From Candidatus Woesebacteria bacterium (GTDB lineage Bacteria > Patescibacteriota > Microgenomatia > UBA1400 > MFAQ01): DNA of 9,848 bases. This document shows positions 1 to 5,670 of this stretch, one piece after another. Every line of letters begins with the position of its first letter. Within the stretch, counting starts at the first letter, position 1. The stretch covers positions 1 to 9,848 of the forward strand of contig JAGVOE010000001.1 of the NCBI GenBank assembly GCA_020052895.1. The letters run 5' to 3'. Made by a program: the position numbers and the translations under genes. The notes beneath the pieces were generated by a model that searched no databases, was not told the origin of the DNA, and was given only the letters and a program-made list of their open reading frames with translations.

Positions 1-1010
1 AAAACCCGTATTTGGTGGAGTGTCTGGAGGGCATTCAAAAGCAAACCTACAAAAACTTCGAAATTATTCTTGTTTGCGACTATCAAGTTGCTCTGAATTT
101 TCCCAAATTACGCCAAAAATTCTTTGGCCACTATGTCGGTCCGGCCGAGAAGCGGGATATTGGCGCGAAGATGGCGAAAGGAGAAATTCTGGCGTTTATC
201 GACGACGATGCTTATCCTAGCGAGGGATGGCTCAAAAATATGGTTCCCCACTTTAAAGATCCCAAAATTGCCGGCGTCGGCGGTCCCGGTGTCACCCCGC
301 CAAATGTCTCTTGGCAAGAAACCGCCTCTGGTTGGGCCTCAGCATCTCCTGCTGGTGGGGGAATATATACTTACCGTTTTTTGTCAAACAATAAACAGTT
401 TGTGGATGATTATCCCTCGATGAATTTAGCTGTCCGCAAGACAGACTTTGATAAGGTCGGCGGCTACGATTCCAATTTCTGGCCGGGGGAGGACACCAAG
501 CTCTGTCTGGATCTCACCCATAAACTCGGAAAAAAAATTATTTATGATCCAAAAGTTTTGGTTTACCATCACCGCCGTCCACTTCTCTTGCCTCACTTGA
601 GGCAGAACGGGAACTTCGGCCTCCATCGTGGTTTCTTTGCTCGTATCCTCCCAGAAACCTCCCTGAAGCTCATCTACTTCCTCCCCTCCATCCTTCTCCT
701 AGGACTAATATTTATCTTGACATCACCCATAACTCTTGTCATTGCGAGGAGGTACTCCGACGTGGCAATCTCACTCCATCAAGTACGCTCCCTAGGCCTC
801 TACTCCTTCGCTCTCTATTTCTTTATTCTCTTCCTTAACTCTCTTTGGATCTATTCCGTCATTGCGAGAAGCGAAGCGACGCGGCAATCTCACTCCACGA
901 AAGCCCTCCCTCAAGCCTTCCTCTCTATTCCCATTATCTTCATCACCCATCTCTGGTACGGCGCTCGCTTCCTCCAAGGTTTCCTGTTTACTGGTAAACT
1001 ATTACGATAA
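1..1010 (+). CDS. Family 2 glycosyltransferase, ExoA-like, 5' end missing
   Basis: Transfers a sugar from a nucleotide-sugar donor to a growing glycan, probably at the cytoplasmic face of the membrane. The reading frame is open to the left edge (codons in frame from base 3 read N-P-Y-L-V-E-C-L), so the TTG at 12 is internal and the true start lies upstream. Visible are the GT-A motif DDDAYPSEGW (from 201), a GxGG segment, the acceptor-side ED motif in WPGEDTKLC (489-494), and the YDPKVLVYHHRR strand. The C-terminus holds three hydrophobic segments (about 672-735, 790-855, 900-995) and ends ITHLWYGARFLQGF, resembling the histidine/YG-containing tail of ExoA-type enzymes. Two palindromic repeats are translated as part of the protein between these segments. 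The stop TAA shares its last A with the next start codon, suggesting translational coupling. The family is clear; donor and acceptor are unknown. Confidence 0.9.
   Translation, partial: NPYLVECLEGIQKQTYKNFEIILVCDYQVALNFPKLRQKFFGHYVGPAEKRDIGAKMAKGEILAFIDDDAYPSEGWLKNMVPHFKDPKIAGVGGPGVTPPNVSWQETASGWASASPAGGGIYTYRFLSNNKQFVDDYPSMNLAVRKTDFDKVGGYDSNFWPGEDTKLCLDLTHKLGKKIIYDPKVLVYHHRRPLLLPHLRQNGNFGLHRGFFARILPETSLKLIYFLPSILLLGLIFILTSPITLVIARRYSDVAISLHQVRSLGLYSFALYFFILFLNSLWIYSVIARSEATRQSHSTKALPQAFLSIPIIFITHLWYGARFLQGFLFTGKLLR
738..778 (+). repeat. Intragenic palindromic repeat, copy 1
   Basis: It starts GTCATTGCGAG and ends GGCAATCTCACTCCA. The outer arms ATTGC and GCAAT are complementary, and the inner GGAG-GTA-CTCC can form a small hairpin. 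It is read in frame as VIARRYSDVAISLH within the glycosyltransferase, between hydrophobic segments 1 and 2. The middle differs from copies 2 and 3. The right 15 bases are identical in all three copies. Confidence 0.88.
858..897 (+). repeat. Intragenic palindromic repeat, copy 2
   Basis: Same family as the copy 120 nt upstream: it begins GTCATTGCGAG and ends GGCAATCTCACTCCA, with ATTGC/GCAAT arms. It is translated as VIARSEATRQSHS, a peptide signature seen in many unrelated bacterial proteins that carry this repeat. It sits between hydrophobic segments 2 and 3 of the same glycosyltransferase, so one gene holds two copies. Confidence 0.9.
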
Positions 1011-1276
1011 TGCCTCAAGTAATCACCACTGATTCCAAAAGCGAAGCCATCCGAGCCGATGGCTATATCATTACAGTGGACCTCGATAAGTGCATCTCTG
1101 CCGGTCCTTGTTCTATCGCCGCTCCACTTACCTTTCTTTTAAGAGATTCCGATGGCAAAGCTATCATCTCGGATCCGGACGGGGACACTTTGGAAGCCGT
1201 CATGGAGGCCGCGCGTAGTTGCCCGATTCTTGCTATCATAATTAAAGACAAAACAGGAAAAACCATTTTTCCGTGA
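1010..1276 (+). CDS. Small ferredoxin with three cluster cysteines
   Basis: An 88-residue electron carrier with one iron-sulphur cluster, cytoplasmic. The pattern KCISAGPC...SCPILAI matches single-cluster ferredoxins, with C28, C34 and C71 as ligands. The position that is normally the second Cys (or Asp in Pyrococcus-type ferredoxins) is A31. This suggests a [3Fe-4S] cluster or a [4Fe-4S] cluster with an open or exogenous ligand site. The segment FLLRDSDGKAIISDPDGD is typical of the family between the third and last ligands. The ATG overlaps the TAA of the glycosyltransferase by one base and has no Shine-Dalgarno, so expression probably depends on coupling. The B12-radical SAM gene follows 61 nt downstream, and this ferredoxin may supply its electrons (inference). 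The TGA stop indicates that UGA is not reassigned here. Confidence 0.9.
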   Translation: MPQVITTDSKSEAIRADGYIITVDLDKCISAGPCSIAAPLTFLLRDSDGKAIISDPDGDTLEAVMEAARSCPILAIIIKDKTGKTIFP

Positions 1277-1287
1277 GTTCACCTTCA

Positions 1288-1317
1288 TTGTCATTCCGGG
1301 CTTGACCCGGAATCTAT
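1288..1317. repeat. Intergenic palindromic repeat, second type
   Basis: A perfect 8-bp inverted repeat, ATTCCGGG (1293-1300) and CCCGGAAT (1306-1313), with the 5-base loop CTTGA. It is embedded in a wider unit starting TTGTCATTCC and ending in TCTA. I recognise it as a dispersed bacterial repeat distinct from the ATTGCGAG type. It lies 12 nt after the ferredoxin stop and 20 nt before the radical SAM start. No T-run follows the stem, so it is not a canonical intrinsic terminator, although an RNA hairpin here could protect the upstream 3' end. Confidence 0.85.
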
Positions 1318-1337
1318 TTAAATAAAACACATTCTAA

Positions 1338-2984
1338 ATGTTAAAAAACAAACACAAACCCATTAAAAGAAATCTGAAATCTGAGATCCAAAATCTGAGA
1401 TCTAACAAGCCTTTAAGGCTTGTCGTCGGTTATCCTCCTATGCCTTCGGACAAGGGCGTTATGCTTCTCTCCCAAAACCGTCAGTTTCAGTACTTCAATG
1501 CGAAGACTTACATTTACCCCATGGTGCCCGCCTATGCCGCCAGCAACGCCAAAGCACACGGCTATAAGGTCAAGTGGATGGATGGTATTGCCGAAGAGCA
1601 AACTTTTCCGGAGTGGCTCGCCGAGCTAAAGAAATTTAAGCCGGATATACTCATGGTGGAGACAAAGTCTCCCATCGTCAAGAAGCATTGGGCCCTCACC
1701 AAAATTCTTAAGAAGGAATTGCCCAAACTCCTTCTCGTCTGGGTAGGGGATCACGTCACTTTTGCCCCGGAAGAAATGATGGAGAACAGCAAGGTTGACT
1801 ACCTTATCACCGGGGGCGATTACGACTTTGTCATCGTCAATCTCCTAGACCATTTATCCTCGTCATTGCGAGCGAAGCGCGGCAATCTCACTCCATCAGT
1901 ATTGGAGGGTGGCATCTGGTGGAGAGTAGGGGATAAACGAATCATACAAAAGCCAGCCGAAACCATCAAGCGAAAAGGTAAGCCCTTCTATGCCAATTCC
2001 GGCAAGCCGAGTATTGCTCACGATCTAAACGAACTTCCTTTTGTTGATCGTGACCTCACTCGGTGGGAGCTTTATTCTGTTTACAACGGTAACTATAAGT
2101 ACACACCGGCTACCTATATGTATTCCGGTCGCGACTGCTGGTGGAATCGCTGTACCTTCTGTGTCTGGGATCATACGATTAATCCCATCGGTTCCTACCG
2201 ACGCTTTACCCCTCAAAGACTGTTTGACGAAGTTAAGTACGTGGTCGATAAGTACCACGTCAAAGAAATCTTCGACGACGCCGGTACTTTTATGATCGGC
2301 AAACCCCTGAAAGATTTTTGCGAGCTGATGATTAGTTCGGGCTACAGTAAGAAGGTCGTGTACGGCTGTAATATGCGCCTTAACGCCCTTAAGCAAGAGC
2401 ACTATGCCGCAATGGGCAAAGCGAACTTCCGCTTCATTCTCTACGGCATGGAATCGGCCAATCAATATACCCTTGATCACCTCGACAAAGGTCTCAAGGT
2501 AGAACAAATCGAAGAAGGTGTCCGTATGGCCAAGAAGGGCGGCTTGGACCCTCACCTAACTATTATGATGGGATACCCTTGGGAAACCTATGAAGACGCC
2601 AGAAACACGGTCGACCTAGCTAAGAAGTGTTTTGATAAAGGGTTTGTGGATACTCTTCAAGCCACCGTGGTGATTCCATACCCCGGTACGCCTCTTTGGA
2701 AGGAATGTAAAAAAGAAGGTTGGCTCCTGTCCGAGGACTACGAGGACTACGATATGCGCAAACCGGTCATGAAATCCTCACTTACCGAGAAACAGGTACT
2801 GGAGCTTACGCAGGATCTTTACAAATCTTTTTTAAGTCCTAGATTTATGATTCGCAAGATCACCGAAATTAGAAACTTAGACGACATCAAATTCCTCTTC
2901 ACCGCCGGCTGGCGCTTCCTCGGCCACATGATGGACTTCTCCCCCAAACAGCTCGGCCAGCACGGCGAAAACACGAATTTATAA
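1338..2984 (+). CDS. B12-binding-type radical SAM enzyme
   Basis: A 548-residue enzyme of the BchE-like class: an N-terminal cobalamin-binding Rossmann domain (about 28-170, from RLVVGYPP to DYLITGGDYDF), then a radical SAM barrel. The cluster motif DCWWNRCTFCVW places cysteines at 267, 272 and 275, spacing Cx4Cx2C rather than the usual Cx3Cx2C. Further typical segments are IFDDAGTF, LYGMESANQYTLDHLDKG, MMGYPWET and VIPYPGTPLWKECKKEGWL. The DxHxxG cobalamin motif is absent, as is common in this class. Likely chemistry is radical methylation or rearrangement of an unreactive carbon, perhaps on a lipid or glycan precursor; the substrate is unknown. Residues 175-187 (SSLRAKRGNLTPS) come from a palindromic repeat in the linker between the domains. 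ATG 1338 is the only start that keeps the first strand (residues 28-31), yet it lacks a Shine-Dalgarno, and residues 12-23 are encoded by a 7-bp tandem repeat, so the exact start is uncertain. Confidence 0.92.
   Translation: MLKNKHKPIKRNLKSEIQNLRSNKPLRLVVGYPPMPSDKGVMLLSQNRQFQYFNAKTYIYPMVPAYAASNAKAHGYKVKWMDGIAEEQTFPEWLAELKKFKPDILMVETKSPIVKKHWALTKILKKELPKLLLVWVGDHVTFAPEEMMENSKVDYLITGGDYDFVIVNLLDHLSSSLRAKRGNLTPSVLEGGIWWRVGDKRIIQKPAETIKRKGKPFYANSGKPSIAHDLNELPFVDRDLTRWELYSVYNGNYKYTPATYMYSGRDCWWNRCTFCVWDHTINPIGSYRRFTPQRLFDEVKYVVDKYHVKEIFDDAGTFMIGKPLKDFCELMISSGYSKKVVYGCNMRLNALKQEHYAAMGKANFRFILYGMESANQYTLDHLDKGLKVEQIEEGVRMAKKGGLDPHLTIMMGYPWETYEDARNTVDLAKKCFDKGFVDTLQATVVIPYPGTPLWKECKKEGWLLSEDYEDYDMRKPVMKSSLTEKQVLELTQDLYKSFLSPRFMIRKITEIRNLDDIKFLFTAGWRFLGHMMDFSPKQLGQHGENTNL
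1371..1405. repeat. Heptanucleotide tandem repeat, five units
   Basis: Five contiguous 7-mers: AATCTGA, AATCTGA, GATCCAA, AATCTGA, GATCTAA. Three are identical and two diverged. The array is 35 nt and lies at codons 12-23 of the radical SAM reading frame, giving NLKSEIQNLRSN. Similar AAATCTGA-like arrays occur in spacers of many bacterial genomes, so this may be spacer sequence captured into the reading frame. Confidence 0.8.
1405..1423. repeat. 19-nt near-perfect palindrome after the heptamer array
   Basis: ACAAGCCTT and AAGGCTTGT flank a single central T. As RNA it could form a 7-bp stem (ACAAGCC/GGCTTGT) with a TTTAA loop. It directly abuts the heptamer array and encodes the residues just before the first strand of the B12 domain. 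No T-run follows, so it is not a terminator. A role as an operator or mRNA structure is possible but unproven. Confidence 0.6.
1862..1895 (+). repeat. Intragenic palindromic repeat, copy 3
   Basis: Begins GTCATTGCGAG and ends GGCAATCTCACTCCA, the same ends as copies 1 and 2, but has a shorter centre (34 nt in total). It contains the inner stem GCG-AAG-CGC. It is translated in a different frame from the glycosyltransferase copies, giving SLRAKRGNLTP, and sits in the linker between the B12 and radical SAM domains. Confidence 0.9.
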
Positions 2985-2999
2985 AAAAGTTATGGGATG

Positions 3000-3008
3000 T
3001 GGTATAAT
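3000..3008 (+). promoter_or_regulatory. Extended -10 promoter for the 97-residue gene
   Basis: A perfect TATAAT at 3003-3008 is preceded by TGG (3000-3002), giving the TGn extension. The region 17 bp upstream (TATAAA, about 2980-2985) is a poor -35, as is usual for extended -10 promoters. Transcription would start near 3014-3016, giving a leader of about 25 nt. It separates this gene from the radical SAM gene, which ends 18 nt before it. Confidence 0.65.
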
Positions 3009-3030
3009 CTATCAGTTCTTTACTTTTTTT

Positions 3031-3035
3031 GGAGG
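3031..3035 (+). promoter_or_regulatory. Strong Shine-Dalgarno site
   Basis: GGAGG, five bases before ATG 3041. It fixes the start at 3041 rather than the in-frame TTG at 3029, which overlaps this site. It is the only clear Shine-Dalgarno before any gene in the window. Confidence 0.8.
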
Positions 3036-3040
3036 TCAAA

Positions 3041-3334
3041 ATGGAAGAAAAAAGACTTTATTCAGCCTCGCGTAGAGGAAGTGCTCTTAATAGCGAACAG
3101 TGTACAAAGTTCTATTCTGAGGTTAGTCGAGAAGGTGTCGCAATTTTAAGTCCTGAAGAGGTTGCCAGGCTCATCACCAGCCTCAAGACCAGAAAGAATG
3201 ATGTTGTCCCTACAAAGTACTTTCAGCTTGATCTAAATTTCAGTACTACCAAAGTAACACTCGCGTGGCCAGGAGATGCCGGTGGTGAGAAGGTTACTTT
3301 TCTCACAGATCTGCTGATTAGCTACCTTGGTTAG
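3041..3334 (+). CDS. Hypothetical 97-residue protein, own transcription unit
   Basis: I do not recognise this protein. It starts MEEKRLYSASRRGSALN and ends TFLTDLLISYLG. It has no signal peptide, transmembrane segment or metal motif, and its single cysteine is in EQCTKFY. It looks soluble and mixed alpha/beta: a helical stretch around LSPEEVARLITSLKTRK (about 37-53), then alternating strand-like segments (YFQLDLNFS, KVTLAWPG) and a final helix. The start is well supported by GGAGG at 3031. It is a monocistron with its own extended -10 promoter and a terminator five bases after the TAG stop, unlike the tightly packed neighbours. That suggests independent, possibly strong expression. It may be unrelated to glycan synthesis; a small regulatory or adaptor protein is possible but would be a guess. 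Confidence 0.8.
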   Translation: MEEKRLYSASRRGSALNSEQCTKFYSEVSREGVAILSPEEVARLITSLKTRKNDVVPTKYFQLDLNFSTTKVTLAWPGDAGGEKVTFLTDLLISYLG

Positions 3335-3338
3335 AATT

Positions 3339-3363
3339 AATCCACCCTTTTGGGTGGATTTTT
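3339..3363 (+). terminator. Intrinsic terminator after the 97-residue gene
   Basis: AATCCACCC (3339-3347) and GGGTGGATT (3352-3360) form a 9-bp stem with a TTTT loop. T residues continue to 3363, so five Ts run from 3359. It lies between convergent genes. On the other strand the stem is followed only by ATTAATTC, so it would stop the - strand gene weakly at best. Confidence 0.88.
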
Positions 3364-3367
3364 ACAT

Positions 3368-4552
3368 CTATTTATTTTCAACCATCGCGTTATCAATAAT
3401 CTCCTTAATTGATTTTATGATGTATTCGACTTCCATATCTGTGAGCTTTGGAGAAATCGGAATGCTAACCGTCTGCCGTCCCACCATCATAGCGTTAGGG
3501 TACTCTTCTGGTTTCCACCCGAATGTTCTTTGGTAATATTCGTGCTCAGGAACACTCATGTAATGCACACCCACGCCAACACCTTTCTTTGTCATTTGAT
3601 CAAGAAAATCATCTCTGCTTATTGATGTCTTTTTCTTATCAACTAAGATAGTGTAGAGATGGTATGCATGCTTCGTATTTTTTTCAATATCCGCAGGTAG
3701 TCCTATGGGTAATTCTTTTAAGGCATGATTGTATCTCTTCCAAATCTTTTCTCTTTTTAGCCAATTTTGGTCGACTCTCTTAAGTTGATGGATTCCTATC
3801 GCCGCTTGAAGATCCATCATATTATATTTGTATCCACACTCCACAACCTGATAATGTTTAAATCCCGTATCACCAAACCTCTTCCACGCATCTTTCGACA
3901 TTCCATGCAAACCCAATATTTTAATTTTACTAGCATCTTCTGAATTCTTGGCCAACACCATCCCCCCTTCTCCTGTAACTACATTCTTTGTGGAATAAAA
4001 ACTAAAACACCCAAACCTTCCAAATGTCCCAGCTTTCTTTTTATGATATTCAGTCTCAATCGCATGGGCGCAATCTTCAATAATATGAAGATTGTGTTTT
4101 GAAGCTATGGATATTATCTCGTCCATTTCACAAGCTCGACCTGCAAAGTGAACTGGGATAATCGCCTTTGTCCTTTTGGTGATTTTTTTCCTAATTTCAT
4201 CAGGGTCAATGTTATATGTCTGTGGGTTAATATCTGCCAATATTGGAGTTGCTCCAGCATGAATGATTGTATTTACGGTTGCACAAAAGGTCATGGGGGT
4301 AGTAATTACTTCGTCTCCTTCACCAATACCACAAGCCAATATGCTTAGATGTAGGGCAGCTGTACAAGAGTTCACAGCCATAGCATATTTGGCATTTTCG
4401 TATTGTTTAAAATCTTCTTCAAATTTAGCCACCCTGGGACCAGTTCCGAGCCAGCTACTTTTCAGGGTTTTTACTACCTCTTTAATCTCATCATTCTCTA
4501 TCAAAGGTGATCCAAAGATAATGAACTTCTTTGGCTTGAATATCTTCTTCAT
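3368..4552 (-). CDS. DegT/DnrJ/EryC1/StrS-type sugar aminotransferase
   Basis: A 394-residue PLP enzyme of full family length that transfers an amino group, usually from glutamate, to a keto group on a nucleotide-activated sugar. Visible are the substrate segment SSWLGTGPRVAKFEEDF, NSCTAALHL (PLP phosphate side), PVHFAGRACEM, the PLP-ring aspartate in IIEDCAHAIE (D160), and the Schiff-base lysine in CFSFYSTKNVVTGEGG (K189). Downstream, HGMSKDAWKRF and ECGYKYNMMDLQAAIG resemble ArnB/perosamine-synthase-type members, but the sugar cannot be fixed from sequence. It runs opposite to all other genes and diverges from the GT2 gene across 68 nt. The start has no Shine-Dalgarno. Its product probably feeds the adjacent glycosyltransferases. 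Confidence 0.94.
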   Translation of the reverse strand: MKKIFKPKKFIIFGSPLIENDEIKEVVKTLKSSWLGTGPRVAKFEEDFKQYENAKYAMAVNSCTAALHLSILACGIGEGDEVITTPMTFCATVNTIIHAGATPILADINPQTYNIDPDEIRKKITKRTKAIIPVHFAGRACEMDEIISIASKHNLHIIEDCAHAIETEYHKKKAGTFGRFGCFSFYSTKNVVTGEGGMVLAKNSEDASKIKILGLHGMSKDAWKRFGDTGFKHYQVVECGYKYNMMDLQAAIGIHQLKRVDQNWLKREKIWKRYNHALKELPIGLPADIEKNTKHAYHLYTILVDKKKTSISRDDFLDQMTKKGVGVGVHYMSVPEHEYYQRTFGWKPEEYPNAMMVGRQTVSIPISPKLTDMEVEYIIKSIKEIIDNAMVENK

Positions 4553-4620
4553 ATTAGTGTTTCACAAACTGAATATAATCCATAGCATATCACAGAAATT
4601 GGGTAGTACAATAATTACTT
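4553..4620. promoter_or_regulatory. Divergent promoter region
   Basis: The 68-nt spacer between the aminotransferase (-) and the GT2 gene (+) must drive both. On the + strand, TATAAT occurs at 4574-4579 and TACAAT at 4607-4612. The second would place the transcript start at or next to ATG 4621, i.e. a leaderless mRNA, which fits the lack of a Shine-Dalgarno. On the - strand, TATATT (complement of 4572-4577) could serve the aminotransferase. No convincing -35 was found for any of them, so exact sites are tentative. Confidence 0.4.
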
Positions 4621-5667
4621 ATGGTTAAACATCCAAATGGTAAGGAATATCCCCTCGTGTCATTTGTTACCCCTACTTTCAATAGCTCCCACTATATTGA
4701 GGACAGTCTCAAATCAATCCTCACGCAAGAGTATCCAAAAGAAAAAATAGAAATTGTTTGGGCCGATGGGGGATCGACAGACAACACTTTGGAATTAGCA
4801 AAGAAATTTGGAGTTAAGTTAGTTAAGAACAAGCTAATACTTGGCGATCCAGGCTTTGCTGTTGGCGGTGAAGTTGCAAAGGGTGAATTTGTGGTTTTCA
4901 TGGGACATGACAATCAGCTTGTTCAAAAAGATTGGATCAAACGAATGTTAAAACCCTTTATAGACGATCAGGAAATAGCCGCAGCTTATCCTCATCTTGA
5001 CAACAAAGACACTGATAGCTGGATGACAAAATATGTTAACCGCTTTACAGATCCCGGAAACCATTTTGTCTATGGCTATGCCAACAATCCGCTAACCTTT
5101 GGGAAGGTATACAAAACTCTCAAAAAAGCTAAGGGGTGGGTAGTATATGATTTTCAATTGAAAAACCATCCCATTCTTGAGTTTGAACAAGGCTTCATGT
5201 TGAGAAAAAGTGCTTATCACCGTGCTAAAAGTACATACTACTGTGGAATAATGGCGGTTATTGATATGATTAGGCTCAAAAAACAGTTTGCTTATGTTCC
5301 CAGTGCCAGCAATTATCATGAAACGTTAGATGGTGGATTGAAGCAATTTATCAGCAAACACCGGTGGGCTATAGATTATCAGCTGGATAAACGAGAAACC
5401 TTTGGTATGTACAAAGACAAGTTTGGTCTCAAGGGTAGAATGCGGTATATTTCCTGGTATAGAAGACTGAGAATGTATCTCTATCCATTCTACGGTGTCA
5501 GTATAGTTTTTCCCGTGCTCAGAGCTCTATTTATGTATCTCAAAGATGGAGACGGAGAATGGTTCTACCACCCCCTTATTACTTTTGCCTCTGCTTTTAC
5601 TATCTGGCAGGAGGCGTTTAGGATCAAGGTTCTTGGACAGAGTCCGATTATGGAAAGGTATTCCTAG
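4621..5667 (+). CDS. Family 2 glycosyltransferase
   Basis: A 348-residue GT-A-fold enzyme, first gene of the + strand run in region C. The N-terminal nucleotide-binding strand is VSFVTPTFNSSHYIEDSLKS (13-32), followed by IVWADGGSTDNT (45-56). The usual metal-binding DxD position is occupied by FMGHDNQ (93-99), so only D97 of the acidic pair is seen. Later segments FEQGFMLRKSAYH and the basic KHRWAIDYQLDKRE resemble the acceptor side of GT2 enzymes. The C-terminus contains hydrophobic stretches (YGVSIVFPVLRALFMYL, PLITFASAFTIW) that probably anchor it to the membrane. The sugar and acceptor are unknown. It ends TAG three bases before the next gene, indicating an operon. Confidence 0.92.
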   Translation: MVKHPNGKEYPLVSFVTPTFNSSHYIEDSLKSILTQEYPKEKIEIVWADGGSTDNTLELAKKFGVKLVKNKLILGDPGFAVGGEVAKGEFVVFMGHDNQLVQKDWIKRMLKPFIDDQEIAAAYPHLDNKDTDSWMTKYVNRFTDPGNHFVYGYANNPLTFGKVYKTLKKAKGWVVYDFQLKNHPILEFEQGFMLRKSAYHRAKSTYYCGIMAVIDMIRLKKQFAYVPSASNYHETLDGGLKQFISKHRWAIDYQLDKRETFGMYKDKFGLKGRMRYISWYRRLRMYLYPFYGVSIVFPVLRALFMYLKDGDGEWFYHPLITFASAFTIWQEAFRIKVLGQSPIMERYS

Positions 5668-5670
5668 TGC

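Noticed and set aside
1289..1317. Intrinsic terminator after the ferredoxin
   Set aside because: The stem is strong but no T-run follows, and the sequence matches a dispersed repeat type. The downstream radical SAM gene also has no clear promoter of its own.
1274..1321. Possible read-through of the ferredoxin TGA as a sense codon (as in Gracilibacteria/Absconditabacteria)
   Set aside because: Read-through would run into the intergenic palindromic repeat and add about 15 unrelated residues. The ferredoxin is already complete at the TGA, and no internal in-frame TGA is needed in the other genes.
738..1895. CRISPR array
   Set aside because: The copies are few, irregularly spaced (120 and about 1000 nt), inside genes and variable in the middle. 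There are no unique spacers of constant length and no cas genes.
2025..2555. A 176-codon open frame on the - strand inside the radical SAM gene
   Set aside because: It is antisense to the radical SAM core, including the cysteine motif. Its protein has no recognisable domain, and the + strand frame explains the sequence fully.
2733..2750. Direct repeat GAGGACTAC x2
   Set aside because: It encodes EDYEDY within the radical SAM protein. Two adjacent 9-nt units in an acidic surface stretch are unremarkable.
4148..4628. + strand open frames opposite the aminotransferase
   Set aside because: They are antisense to conserved aminotransferase segments, have no ribosome site, and their products are low-complexity shadows.
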